In this document: positions 31,857 through 41,640 of the stretch, piece by piece
Numbering within the stretch: the first letter of the stretch is position 1
Layout: each line of letters begins with the position of its first letter
From: Diplolepis rosae
Taxonomy: Eukaryota; Arthropoda; Insecta; Hymenoptera; Diplolepididae
Direction of reading: 5' to 3'
Assembly: GCA_030998225.1 (NCBI GenBank)
Contig: JAPYXD010000715.1
Span: 2,852,001 to 2,916,000, forward strand
DNA length: 64,000 bases
Translations under genes and position numbers: made by a program
The notes under the pieces: model-generated
What the model was told of the DNA's origin: nothing
What the model saw: only the letters and a program-made list of their open reading frames with translations
The model's database searches: none

Positions 31857-32879
31857 TATACATATAGCTTAGAATTACAAAACAGCGCAAATTCTACAAA
31901 ATTTTAATTCATGCTGTTTCCAAATTGAGGTAAACTGTAATCAGAATCAAGTAATCAGAATCCATAATTAATAATCAAAGGAATCGATTTAATTATTTTA
32001 TATTGATATTTGATTTATTGGTATCATGAAATATGATCCAAAAATTTCAACTATATCAGAAATAACCATTTCATCACAAATTTCACTTGGCAACAGGTAA
32101 TAACAAGTAGGCTACCAGGTATACCAGGTATACTTGGACAGTAGAGAATATACTTTTCTCTACTTTGCCCGTCCGCGGTTCGGAATAAGCGCTTCCTATC
32201 ACCTGGATAGTTGACCTAGGTTCGTAAAAAGACCTAGCCAGGGCTACAAATTGGGTTGGAAATTGGGCGAACGAGGAGTTTATTTTCTTATAACCAGAAA
32301 TAGGTTTATTGTGAGACAAGAGTGGCGAAGGACAGGGAATTTAAAAGTTCTGTCTCCCTTCTAATTAAAAATTATATATCTCTTTCTCACCTTAAAACTA
32401 TCAGCTTGAAGTAAAGAAGAAGGGTGTGTGCGCGGGTGAACCGCGTAAGGACAAGAGTGGTTTCTTTGTCATAGGATGGGGTAGTGTACAAAATCCGAAT
32501 ATTGTATCGTTCCCATTCAGTTTTATTCCGTCTTTTAACTCCTCTACAAAAATGTTCACATCAGTTTGTTTCTTTTGTTTTTCTTAAGAATAAATTATAT
32601 CATTATTTATGTGTATTTTAGCCGCTTGATTTGAACTTATTTGAAGCACCTTTCCTCTTTTCATTTTTAAAATTAAAAGTGATAAGCGTAGGCGCGTGTA
32701 GGATACACTCTCAGTCCGAGAGTGGAAGACTAACGACCACACATAATAATAAACGAATTTAGCTAATATTTGTATAAAACTGAATTCGGCAGTTTGGACG
32801 ACCTCCGCGTACTCATTATACTCATGAATAAAATATATTCAGGGTAATTATTTTTACTTTTATATCCTCCACGATACGT
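31857..32879. other. Intergenic DNA
   Basis: AT-rich to 32080. 32080-32330 has a GC-richer patch with short CCAGGTATA repeats. No gene or element family is recognised. Confidence 0.45.
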
Positions 32880-33342
32880 CCTGCCTGCAGAGGAACAAGA
32901 GCAGAGGAGTTATCTTACCAAGTCGGACGAAACCAGGAGGAAATATATCAGAGCCAATTGGGAAAAAGAAAGAAGGAAACTACTAGACAAAGTAAGGAAT
33001 AAAATAGAAAATAGAATAGACAAAGGAAGAACAGGAGTAGAAATAAGCAAAATAGAAAACGTCGAAATAGATGTAAATAAACTGTTAGATAATAGGAATA
33101 GGGAATAACTAGACATAGTTAGAGCAGTGAAAAATAAAAGGAAAGTAAAAGTACCAGACGACACGAATAAAAACATTAAAAAAATGTTCACAAAATAAGA
33201 AATGAATTTAGAAAAAGTCATGGATAAAAGAAGTAGGGAAGGACTGGACGGAGTAGACAAAGAACTAGACAAAGAGCACTATATAAACCTCTAAATAGAC
33301 TTCGACCTAGATGAGTTCAAAAAAGAATTCAAAAAATTGTAA
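32880..33342 (+). pseudogene. Degraded Lys/Glu-rich coding sequence of unknown element
   Basis: One plus-strand frame reads continuously in character (SDETRRKYIRANWEKERRKL, ENRIDKGRTGVEISKIENVE, RSREGLDGVDKELDKEHYIN) but is cut by about four stops. Strand-specific purine richness and charged periodicity suggest a former coiled-coil protein, perhaps from a retroelement. I cannot name the family. Confidence 0.45.
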
Positions 33343-33367
33343 ACAGGCATGCACCCCATTTCATACA

Positions 33368-33383
33368 GGGGGGGGGGGGGGGG
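33368..33383. repeat. G16 homopolymer
   Basis: Sixteen consecutive G, very unusual in this AT-rich setting. It is followed by TGTAAAATAGTTGCAAGCC. Confidence 0.9.
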
Positions 33384-33634
33384 TGTAAAATAGTTGCAAG
33401 CCCTGACATGGGTTCAGGGGGTTGTGACCCGATCAGATGCGACCTCATCCGGAAATTGGCGATCTCAATCCATGAATCTTATATTCCGTAAATCGAGATC
33501 GAAGCGTGTTCTAGAGTGCTTAGGTGTTGCCTACTTACAATGAAGCTGTATAGTAAGTCCTGCCATATTGCGTTTTATTATAAAATATACTATTTTTATT
33601 CGAAGCACCGTCCGATTACTTTCCTTACTTTGCG

Positions 33635-33648
33635 CCCCCCCCCCCCCC
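33635..33648. repeat. C14 homopolymer
   Basis: Fourteen consecutive C followed by ATAAGTTAATTGCAACCTG, which resembles, in direct orientation, the bases after the G16 run 250 bp upstream. Confidence 0.9.
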
Positions 33649-34148
33649 ATAAGTTAATTGCAACCTGCACTCTAGCTTGCAGCACTTAGATTTCTGTATG
33701 TCTATGCCACAATTTTTCCTTATTTTTTAAGATTTATTTTTAAGATATTATCTTAATAAACTTTTCTCTTATATTCTGTACTTATATTTGTGTATATCAT
33801 TATCGGGATTCTTCATTGTTTTACGTCTTCGTTTAATATTGCTGTCATTTGTTTTGTCTCACTAATCATCCTTTACGAAACTCTCACGTTAAGTATGAAA
33901 TCTACTTTTGGAGTATATATTTTTCTGTGTGTGCTTCTAATGTGAGGTATTACTTCCATTAACTATCCCTTTATATTTTGTGCCTGTGTGGAGCTATTTA
34001 TCAACGGATCAGTCGAAACCAGCAATTTGTGCCACAAATATTTGTTGCTGTTCGACTGATTTGTTTTTAATTCATTTTGTTTATTGTTACGCGCAATCTC
34101 TATGACTTAACATATCAATATTATTATTCATTTGTATTGGTAAAGTTA
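33649..34148. other. AT-rich DNA with a short imperfect hairpin
   Basis: No gene. 34008-34060 can fold into a hairpin: ATCAGTCGAA pairs with TTCGACTGAT, then CAGCAA with TTGCTG and TTTGTG with CACAAA, with small bulges. That size and shape are compatible with a small-RNA precursor or a tiny MITE. Confidence 0.5.
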
Positions 34149-35474
34149 CGGTGACCCGAATTTTCGACTATTCACCTCAACTGCTTACTTTCATTTTAGA
34201 TGACTTCTGATAAAGTTATTAAATTTTGCTTTTTTATTGGAGTTGTGGAAAGGTCTTCTAACGGGGTTTACAATAGAAGTAATCATTATACAATAAAATA
34301 AATATTTCACCTTAATTTTTCATTTTTCAAAATATTTTTGAGTTTTTCTCACAATACCACATTTTTTTAAAGTAAGCTAGAAATGAAGCTTGATTGTTTT
34401 ATTGAAAAAAATCCGAAAATTAAAATGGGAAGAAAATTATTGGTTGCGTTGTAGGAAATCATAAGAACGTGGGTGCCCCGCGCCCACCACCCGAAGTGCT
34501 ACAAAGCCTGCTGTAGAATCTGATTGGTTCTAATACTTAATAAAAATCATTTTTCTCTATACCTCCAACAAAATTTCTTGTTCTCCCTTATTCATAGTTA
34601 CAAAACAATTTAGATATCTCGTGGCCCCAAAACGAAAAGATGCCATCTCGAATTTTAAATGTCACTTGATTTGCACTTTTTTCGTATGTAAAGTGATAGG
34701 AAACAAGTGAAAAGCGTCTTGATGTATCTTACATTTTTCCGAACGACATATTATCTAAAAAATGGAGGATGATTTAAAAGAGATTATCATATGAATGATG
34801 TGAGCTTTCCTTCTCGGTTAACATAAAAATCTAAAACATCTACAAATTATTGTTTCAATGAAGAGCATGAGGCGGCAATGGAAATTCTTCAAGAAATCAT
34901 GGAAAAACGTGCTTTAAAATGTAACAGGAAATCAACATCATCCACCACAATATTTTATTATCCTAATTTTAACTATCGTTTTCGTACAATGATGCCGTTT
35001 TTAAAATTTCATTTAGAAGATATCTCAATTGTTCTCCAATTATCAAACAGTCAAAACAAAATAAAATCGTCGTTAATAAATAAAATAATTTTCACTAAGT
35101 ATCAGATCCACTCATACTGTACATCACGCCATGTAGCGCCTCGACTGGTAGGCACAGGTCACCCGCGCTCTTATGATCTCCTGTAACTCAACCGATACTT
35201 TTTATCCCATTTTCGTTGTGGTATTTTTTTGAGAGGAAAAATCGAGTTTTTTTCTTAGCTTACACAAAAAAAAATTAAAAATTCGGCATTGTGAGAGAGA
35301 CTTTAAAATATTCTTGGAAATCAAAAATCAAGTTGAAATGATTCTCTTATTGTAAAGCCCGTTGAAAGACCTTACCATAAGCCCATAAAAAGGTAAAATT
35401 GGATAACTGTATCAGGAGTTGTGTACAATAGAATGTAAGCGGTCGGAGTGAGTCGTCGAAAATTTGGGCCCCTG
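34149..35474. mobile_element. Element with about 350-bp terminal inverted repeats and TA target
   Basis: The left end CGGTGACCCGAATTTTCGAC and the right end (on the complement CAGGGGCCCAAATTTTCGAC) are inverted partners flanked by TA (34147-34148, 35475-35476). The arms stay alignable for about 350 bp, including AAGGTCTT and the GGTGCCCCGCGCC / GGTCACCCGCGC region. No transposase is recognised in the 600-bp interior. A related end occurs at 21735-21830. Confidence 0.75.
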
Positions 35475-35476
35475 TA

Positions 35477-35749
35477 TCTTAAAGACCCGCTTTACTAGGT
35501 GCATCCCCTTTACAGAATTTGGAAGAAGAACTTTGCCAAGACAAATTTTTCATTCTTGAAAATACCTCGTGGTAATTCGACGCCCGTCCATTATTAGGAA
35601 TGTACGATTTACCACAATTAAGCTCGCTTTGTCGATCAGTTGATCATTTCAATAAAATCGGGTTTAAGTTTTGCAAGTAGCCGGTCTGCATGATGATTGG
35701 TCGAAATAACCGTAATAGCTCTGTTCGGGGGTGCCCAAACATCATGCGT
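35477..35749. other. Unassigned DNA between two elements
   Basis: The first 40 bp (CTTAAAGACCCGCTTTACTA...) also flank the related end at 21.8 kb, so the older repeat is larger than the TIR element. Nothing else is recognised. Confidence 0.4.
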
Positions 35750-36610
35750 GCATGTGTAAAGTCGATCTCATATTTTTCAAGGACAAGAATCCACTCAAAG
35801 GAAGACTTTTAAAAATAGAAGAAAGAAACAGCTTTCTGCACATAGAAAACGGTTTAGGACAGGCAAAACGCAACAAAAAATTAAGGGCGACTTAGATGAA
35901 GTTTATGGCACATCTGCACCATCGTTTGAAACTATGGGAAATTAGGTAAATAAGTTTTAACATGCTCGTACGTCCACTCGTACGTCCACTCGTGATACAC
36001 TCCATGCAGGACGTCCAGTTGAGGCAGCATTGCCAGAAATCATAGAAAAAGTTCGCGATATGATTTTAAACGATCTACAAATGAAAGTGCAAGAAATTGT
36101 TGTAGCCATAGGTATATCACATGGCACGGTAATTTCATTTTTGCATGGACAATAGTCTATGAAAAAGCTGTCTTCAAGATAGGTTCCGCGTTTACTCACC
36201 GTCGAGAATAAACGCAACCATATGACCAATCCGATGTCTGGTTCAGCGCTTGTCAGTCGCAACTCTAATGAATTTCTGCGTCGGAAAATCATTGTTGATG
36301 AAACTTGGATCCATTTTTACATGCCTGAGACAAAGAAACAGTCAAAGCAGTAAACAACACCAGGCTAACCAGCCCTGAAAGAGGAAAGACGGTGAAGGAA
36401 TAAAAGTGAAGAATATTATGCGTCATTATTGGTCCAGCTAGGCAATGGAATCCAGAATCCTTTATCAACAAATTGCACAAATTGAAGTCCAAATTATTGT
36501 CACACCCACCATATCCACGAGTTCAGCCTCCAGTGACTTTTTCCTATTTTCAAACAAGAACAAATGGCTTGCCTGAAAGAGATTTGAGTCAAACAAGATT
36601 GTCATACCAC
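35750..36610 (+). pseudogene. Mariner (DD34D, SETMAR-like) transposase pseudogene
   Basis: The plus strand reads DTLHAGRPVEAALPEIIEKV, VQEIVVAIGISHGTVISFLH, LVSRNSNEFLRRKIIVDETW and IHFYMPETKKQSKQ. This is the second DNA-binding half and the first catalytic Asp (DETW). After a deletion, the SDFFLF block holding the third Asp appears at about 36530, followed by KWLA and KRFESN. The second-Asp block (HDNA) is missing, and stops and frameshifts are frequent. A 13-bp unit (CTCGTACGTCCA-type) is duplicated at about 35966-35992. Confidence 0.8.
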
Positions 36611-37027
36611 CGGTACGGTCATAACCTAACAAACACTGGAAATGAACAGGAGCGAACAGCCTCGACGCAAAGGTCGTTTTGAAACAAAAAACGAAATTCA
36701 GTTTGAAAATGACCTGGCCCCGGAGACCAAGTAAAGAAAATTAGATCTCAAAGAGAATAAACTGAAACTTGATAATCAGAGAACACTAACACCCGGAGAG
36801 TCACGACGGAGTCATGCTGTCAGCCATGAAACGCTCTAGTTTCTTTCTCACACATTGAAAATAAAACTGTATTAGCGTTTGCAAGCATCTTTTTCTGGTA
36901 CGTTGTCAGAAATGCAACAAGCTCAAAAGAGTTGACATGTCAAATCGAGCAAAACACTTTGACAATGATCGAAAAACTACAAAGCTATAATAGGTATGTG
37001 AGTTACCTCGATTTTTCTGCGATTTTA
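36611..37027. other. Intergenic DNA
   Basis: No gene or repeat recognised. Confidence 0.45.
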
Positions 37028-38278
37028 AGGGTTTTCCAACTGGGACACAACAATTTTATCTATGAATAAAGCACAGAAATATTTGAGATATTGAGTTCAA
37101 ATTTATTGTGGGTGTAATGCAAGCATTACATTTAATGAGCGAAATTCGATATCGGTCATATGACCACCACGAGCCCGTTTACAGCGGTCGACTCTTTGGA
37201 CCCAATTTTCCACCACTCTGGCACACATTTCGACCGAAACGTTGGCAATTTCGCGTTGGATGTTGTCTTTGAGGTCGTCTAAAGTTGCTGGCTTGTTGGC
37301 ATAGACCAGTGACTTGATATGGCCCCATAAAAAGTAATCCAATGGCGTTAGATCGCATGAACGAGGCAGCAATTCGACCGGACCATTTCTCGAGATAATA
37401 CGTTCACCGAATTTGCCTTTCAATAAATCGATTGTGACGCGTGCTGTGTGCCTCGTGGCACCGTCTTGTTGAAACCACATATCGTTGATGTCAAGTTCAT
37501 CCAATTCTGGCCACAAATAATCTTCCAACATAGCACGATAGCGCTCTCCATTGACGGTAACATGACGGTCGTTTTCATCCACGAAAAAATACGGCCCAAT
37601 CACACCTCCGGCATGAAAACTGCACCAAACAGTCACTTTTTGCGGATACAACGGTGTCTCCAGAAGCACATTTGGGTTTGTTGCTGACCAATAACGCATA
37701 TTTTGCTTATTAACAAAGCCATTGAGCCAGAAATGAGCTTCATCGCTAAAGATGATTTTTCGATGAAATTCTTCATTTTCTTCCAGCTTTGCCAGAGCCC
37801 AATTGGAGAAGTTTCGGCGTTTCAAATGATCAAGTGGCTTTAGTTCTTGAGTCAATTTAATCTTGAAAGCATGTAGGCCAAGATCTTTTCGTATAATACG
37901 CCACAGTGTCGTTTGAGCGATGCCCAATTCTTGAGAATGACGTGGAATCGACTGATTTGGCTCATTTTGAATTGATGCACTTACGACTGCGATTATTTCT
38001 TCGCTTCGAGCAATACGACGTCTTTTTGGCAGCGGAACGGCCAATAGTGTAAATTTGGTCTCGAATTTATCCACTATAGCACGCACAGCCTGTCGGGTGG
38101 GACGATTATTACGGCCGAAAATTGGAGTAAGCGCTCTTAAAGTTGCGTCCACCGACTTAGAATTTTGGTAGTAATTTTTAATAATTTCCAAACGTTGCTG
38201 GTTCGTGAACTTTACCATGATGAAAACGTTGACTTTAACTAACGTTTCGAAATTGACAGTTCATTAAAAAAGTTTAAG
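37028..38278 (-). mobile_element. Rosa-type mariner element lacking its 5' terminal repeat
   Basis: The 3' end (left) has the terminal repeat GGGTTTTCCAACTGGGACAC next to TTTTAA. On the right the leader is homologous to the copy at 55.9 kb down to CACCCTTAAACT, then stops, losing about the outer 50 bp and thus the 5' terminal repeat. It carries the uninterrupted transposase gene at 37103-38218. Confidence 0.88.
37103..38218 (-). CDS. Mariner transposase, rosa family (DD41D), intact
   Basis: This 371-residue frame is uninterrupted. Residues 1-60 form the first helix-turn-helix (TNQQRLEIIKNYYQNSKSVD) and residues 65-110 a basic linker and second one (PKRRRIARSEE, SQELGIAQTTLWRIIRKDLG). The catalytic domain has Asp159 in KIIFSDEAHFWLNGF, Asp252 in WFQQDGATRHTA and Asp294 in SCDLTPLDYFLWG. 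The 41 residues between the last two give DD41D, diagnostic of the rosa-type mariners. Length and all motifs are complete, so it could make active cut-and-paste transposase at TA targets. Because its own element lacks one terminal repeat, it could act only on other copies. Whether it is transcribed cannot be told. Confidence 0.92.
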   Translation of the reverse strand: MVKFTNQQRLEIIKNYYQNSKSVDATLRALTPIFGRNNRPTRQAVRAIVDKFETKFTLLAVPLPKRRRIARSEEIIAVVSASIQNEPNQSIPRHSQELGIAQTTLWRIIRKDLGLHAFKIKLTQELKPLDHLKRRNFSNWALAKLEENEEFHRKIIFSDEAHFWLNGFVNKQNMRYWSATNPNVLLETPLYPQKVTVWCSFHAGGVIGPYFFVDENDRHVTVNGERYRAMLEDYLWPELDELDINDMWFQQDGATRHTARVTIDLLKGKFGERIISRNGPVELLPRSCDLTPLDYFLWGHIKSLVYANKPATLDDLKDNIQREIANVSVEMCARVVENWVQRVDRCKRARGGHMTDIEFRSLNVMLALHPQ

Positions 38279-38506
38279 GGTGCGTTCATATAAAGATACG
38301 TAATAAATAGAAGTCCTTGATGGAGAAATTAGGGTTACGCAGTTGAACATTGTGCTCTCAACATGCTACATTTCTGAAACTATATGAATGTTCCATGAGA
38401 GTTGTGATTGAATCAGCTGCGAAGGAGAGTTGTGTCAAGGCGATACACGTAAAAAAGCGGGTTTCTCGCGCCACCAATACGTGAGTAATAATATTATGTA
38501 ACTCGC
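38279..38506. other. Unassigned DNA
   Basis: No feature recognised. Confidence 0.4.
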
Positions 38507-38656
38507 ATGGGTTTCCATAATATATTAGATGCAATTAGTAAAAATAATATTGATTATGGGTTGATGGAAGTACCAAATGAAGATTCCGTACCGATTGCAG
38601 CTTCTAGCGATGCTGCATGGTCAAAACCAGGATATGGTTATACTTACAATAGTTGA
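38507..38656 (+). pseudogene. Fragment resembling a Mutator-like transposase domain protein
   Basis: 49 codons reading DAISKNNIDYGLMEVPNEDS and AASSDAAWSKPGYGYTYNS. The pattern S-x-D-A-A-W-x-K-x-G-x-G-x-x-Y-N-S is like the D-G-A-W-x-K-R-G-x-G-x-x-Y-x-S block of the arthropod Mutator-like transposase domain family. It is short and isolated, and lacks the rest of the domain. Confidence 0.45.
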
Positions 38657-38954
38657 CTACGGGTTCAAAAATGGTTGGCCGCCTTCTTTTTGATCGCTAG
38701 GATAAAAATAGACTATGTGGCAGGTATTCAATAATACCGCTTTATAAACTACCGCAAGTACCGTGTCTACGGCAAGATCCTTTATGTACCTCACGCACTT
38801 TACATGCACCTTTTCCATAGCAAGAATCACTATGGGGTGAATGGTGGTATATTTTATACTACGCATTTCTGTGATTTCGCGTTTTAGCTAGCCATACTGC
38901 TTGATCTTGGTTGTATAGCTCATATACATTTTTTATCAAGGGGAACGGTGATGT

Positions 38955-39420
38955 CTACGATTTTGACATGCTGAGTACGTTTGTTCTATCCGTTTGATTG
39001 TGTACGACAACATGGCTTGTCTGGATTGTCCTTTCCCAAAACAAGAGATAATATTCATTCTCAAGAACTGGTATTGGGACGTGTCTAGAATAAGGCCGCC
39101 AATTATGCAATAGTTCCAGATCAAAAACTACTTGTTTGTTAATGATCCTACATACATCATTATATCTGCGTATGTATTCTCTCTGAGTTAACATTCTATA
39201 GCCATTAATGATGTCCCCAATGATTTCATTTGAATTTCCACATAATAGGCACCTGTCGTCAATGTGTGACAAACGATGTGCTTTTCGTAGTTCTTCGTGT
39301 CGATTATCTTGCCCTGGGTAGTTATGAGAGTCCCTTCCGGAAACAGTTGAAACAGTGGGATGTCTGATGTTTAGTCAATTTGTATTAGCTTGATATATGG
39401 GTGTATAATTATTATCTACT
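38955..39420 (-). pseudogene. C-terminal fragment of a LINE polyprotein (R2/R4-like)
   Basis: The minus strand reads LRKAHRLSHIDDRCLLCGNS, then NEIIGDIINGYRMLTQREYI and RRYNDVCRIINKQ. The C-x-x-C, the E-x-x-x-x-I-x-x-G/C spacing and the YIRRYNDV motif match the zinc-binding region after the RT in LINEs with restriction-like endonucleases. One expected Cys/His is replaced (Gly-Tyr), and the downstream endonuclease is not preserved. The clade is a guess. Confidence 0.5.
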
Positions 39421-39599
39421 CAGTAGGTGTTATTGTAGAGAGGGACATCTCTTTTGTTGTGAAAATATTCAGTCAACTTTGATACTTGTAGAACGTCCAT
39501 AACAACCCTGACCTCCCAAATGCAAAATGCCAAAGTATTTCTAGGAGTCCTTCTTGGCCATCGATTCGATGAAATATTGATCCTCATGTACCAATTACG

Positions 39600-39835
39600 C
39601 ATCAATCACTCTTTTGACCACATGTATTTCTCGATACTCGTCAAACCCAAATTTCAGTTTTTTAACTAACATGCAACTACAGTCGATCCGTGTAAAGACG
39701 GTAGCCACTCGTACCCCTTTCCACATTGTCCCCATAGATCGTGTTGAATAGGCGTTCAATTGACTGCAGAATTTCGCGAAATTATTCGCTCTAGAAATTT
39801 CGATCGCAATAAATTCAATGTTCCCGTGGATGGGT
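39600..39835 (-). pseudogene. Coding-like fragment of unknown family
   Basis: The minus frame NIEFIAIEISRANNFAKFCS continues through GTMWKGVRVATVFTRIDCSC to YREIHVVKRVID. It has protein-like composition, but no start or homologue that I recognise. It lies between the LINE fragment and a mariner remnant and may belong to either. Confidence 0.25.
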
Positions 39836-40232
39836 GGCATGTGGCGCCGTCCTATTGAAACCACATATCACTATTATCTATATTATCAATGATAGGCAAA
39901 AAAATGTCTCAAAATGTCTCGATAACGCACTTTATTGTCAGTATCAGCGTTACCAGACACATTTGGGTCTTCCTCAACACTTTCACTTACAGCAACAATA
40001 TTTTCAGCTGAACGACCAGGACGAACACGTTTCATTGCTGATATGTTGTGTACCGAACCAGTGGACTCATATTCACCCACCAAACTCTTAATAACTGACT
40101 CACGAGGACGATTATAACAACCAAAAATATTCGAAATATTGCGATATGTGGTTTTCAGAGATCAGAAAGACAAAACTGTCACCATATCAAAAATTGCCTC
40201 TATCAAAAAACAACGTCCCAGTTGAAAAGCCC
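39836..40232 (-). pseudogene. Internally deleted rosa-related mariner
   Basis: The right end has a terminal repeat (GGGCTTTTCAACTGGGACGT on the minus strand) close to that of the element at 37 kb. Coding remains include YESTGSVHNISAMKRVRPGR and SAENIVAVSESVEEDPNVS (linker and second helix-turn-helix). After a large deletion comes DMWFQ*DGATCH around the second catalytic Asp. The linker sequence differs from the 37-kb copy, so it is another subfamily. Confidence 0.75.
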
Positions 40233-40789
40233 TGTAGAAAAAAACAAAATCTGTGAAGCTTGGAATTCTCCGACTTAACCTATTTCTATATCCCGAATAC
40301 ACAAAAAATATTATTTGAAAGCTATTACCGCCCGAGAGAACACACTAGATCCTTTATTTATAAAGAATGCGTAAAATAACCCAGAAAGAATAGTCTGGAG
40401 GAACAGTCGCAAGATACGGAGGCAAAGTGAGCCAGAAGTCCGACGGACGCCATGAGGAGTTTGAAGTCTGTCCACAAAATTACGCGGATTTCCAAGCAAC
40501 TTGCCTAAGAAATGTTTAGTAATACCGTCAAGTTACGGATAGTAACGAATAACGAATTCCCCTTCTGCCGACATCCCGATAAGTCCCATAATTCCAGAAG
40601 GATTTGACAACGATTGGTGAAGCTGCTGTCAGCAGTTATTTGCAACATGAGAGTGATGATGGAAAACGCGACACCAACGAATCAAAGAATTTTCCAACCT
40701 TCCCCGCGGAATTTGCGTCCAACCAAATTACAGGTCCAGGAATGTTCACGTACGTAAAGCCGATAATGGCTATCTAGACAACCCGCGGC
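40233..40789. other. Intergenic DNA
   Basis: No gene or repeat recognised. Confidence 0.4.
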
Positions 40790-40967
40790 TACTCTCTAAA
40801 TCTGAATCAGTCGAAATTTCACTGATTGAATCAGTAATTTGCCTTTTCACTGATTCATCAGTGCAAAAATATTTTTCACTGAAAAATCAGTTAATTTTCA
40901 CTGATTAAATCAGTGAAAAAAGTATTTTTCACTGTTAAATCAGTTGATTTTCACTGAAGTAATCAGT
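40790..40967. mobile_element. TCACTGA-rich palindromic insertion, copy 2
   Basis: The same family as 1916-2126. It opens with CTCTAAATCTGAATCAGTCG and has the same order of TTTCACTGATT, AATCAGT and GCCTTTTCACTGA words for the first 100 bp, then a different number of units. No clear target duplication is seen here. Confidence 0.7.
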
Positions 40968-41384
40968 CCGCTTATCGTCGCCAGTGACTGTTTTCACAAT
41001 GCATGGTTCTCATATGTGTGACAAAAGGTATACTATATGATGTGATCCATGCCAAATGGGACGGGATCAGGACTCCATGTTTCCGATTTACTTGAAATTT
41101 TAAGGATTTGTAGACTAACATAAATAATGAAGAAAACCAAAATTTGAGATTTTTTCATGCATTATTTAAAAAGTTATGGGATAAACAAAAAAAATGTTTT
41201 CGTTTATTTCAATTATTTAAAAACTGAAACTCGGAAAAATTCTGAAAAAATACACAAACGTATCATTAGATGGCCGATGTAGTAGCATTTTTTGGAAATA
41301 TTTTCACTCCAAATTTAATAACAAAAACTTAATTTTGTGAAAAACGCAATTTTTTAAAAATCTTAAAAAATTCATGGTGACAGC

Positions 41385-41640
41385 CCCAAGTATTACGCAA
41401 ATTTGAAGTATATAATTAAAGTGCGCACTCGAAAATTGTGCAAAATATGAATTGTTTTGTAAAGTGATGCGCGTAGAATCACGATCGACGGCGTCGAGCG
41501 TAACTTCCACTAATGCTGTATTACTGTCTACTTTTTCTAGAACGTTATTATCAAAAAGTGATAAGAAGTGATTATTTATTTTTTTATGATCGCTTAATAC
41601 TCATAACATATGAATACTGTGATGAGTTTTATGATTATAT
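41385..41640. repeat. Left arm of a 250-bp inverted repeat
   Basis: Pairs with 43190-43430. Shared words include GTGCGCACTCGAAAATTGTG, CATATGAATTG-like sequence, ATGCGCGTAGAAT, CGTCGATCG-like sequence and TTTTTCTAGAACGTTATTATC. This resembles the terminal inverted repeat of a roughly 2-kb element. Confidence 0.7.

Noticed and set aside
34878..35186. 102-codon frame inside the long-TIR element as a candidate transposase
   Set aside because: No DDE-type or helix-turn-helix motif, and its end runs into the inverted-repeat arm.
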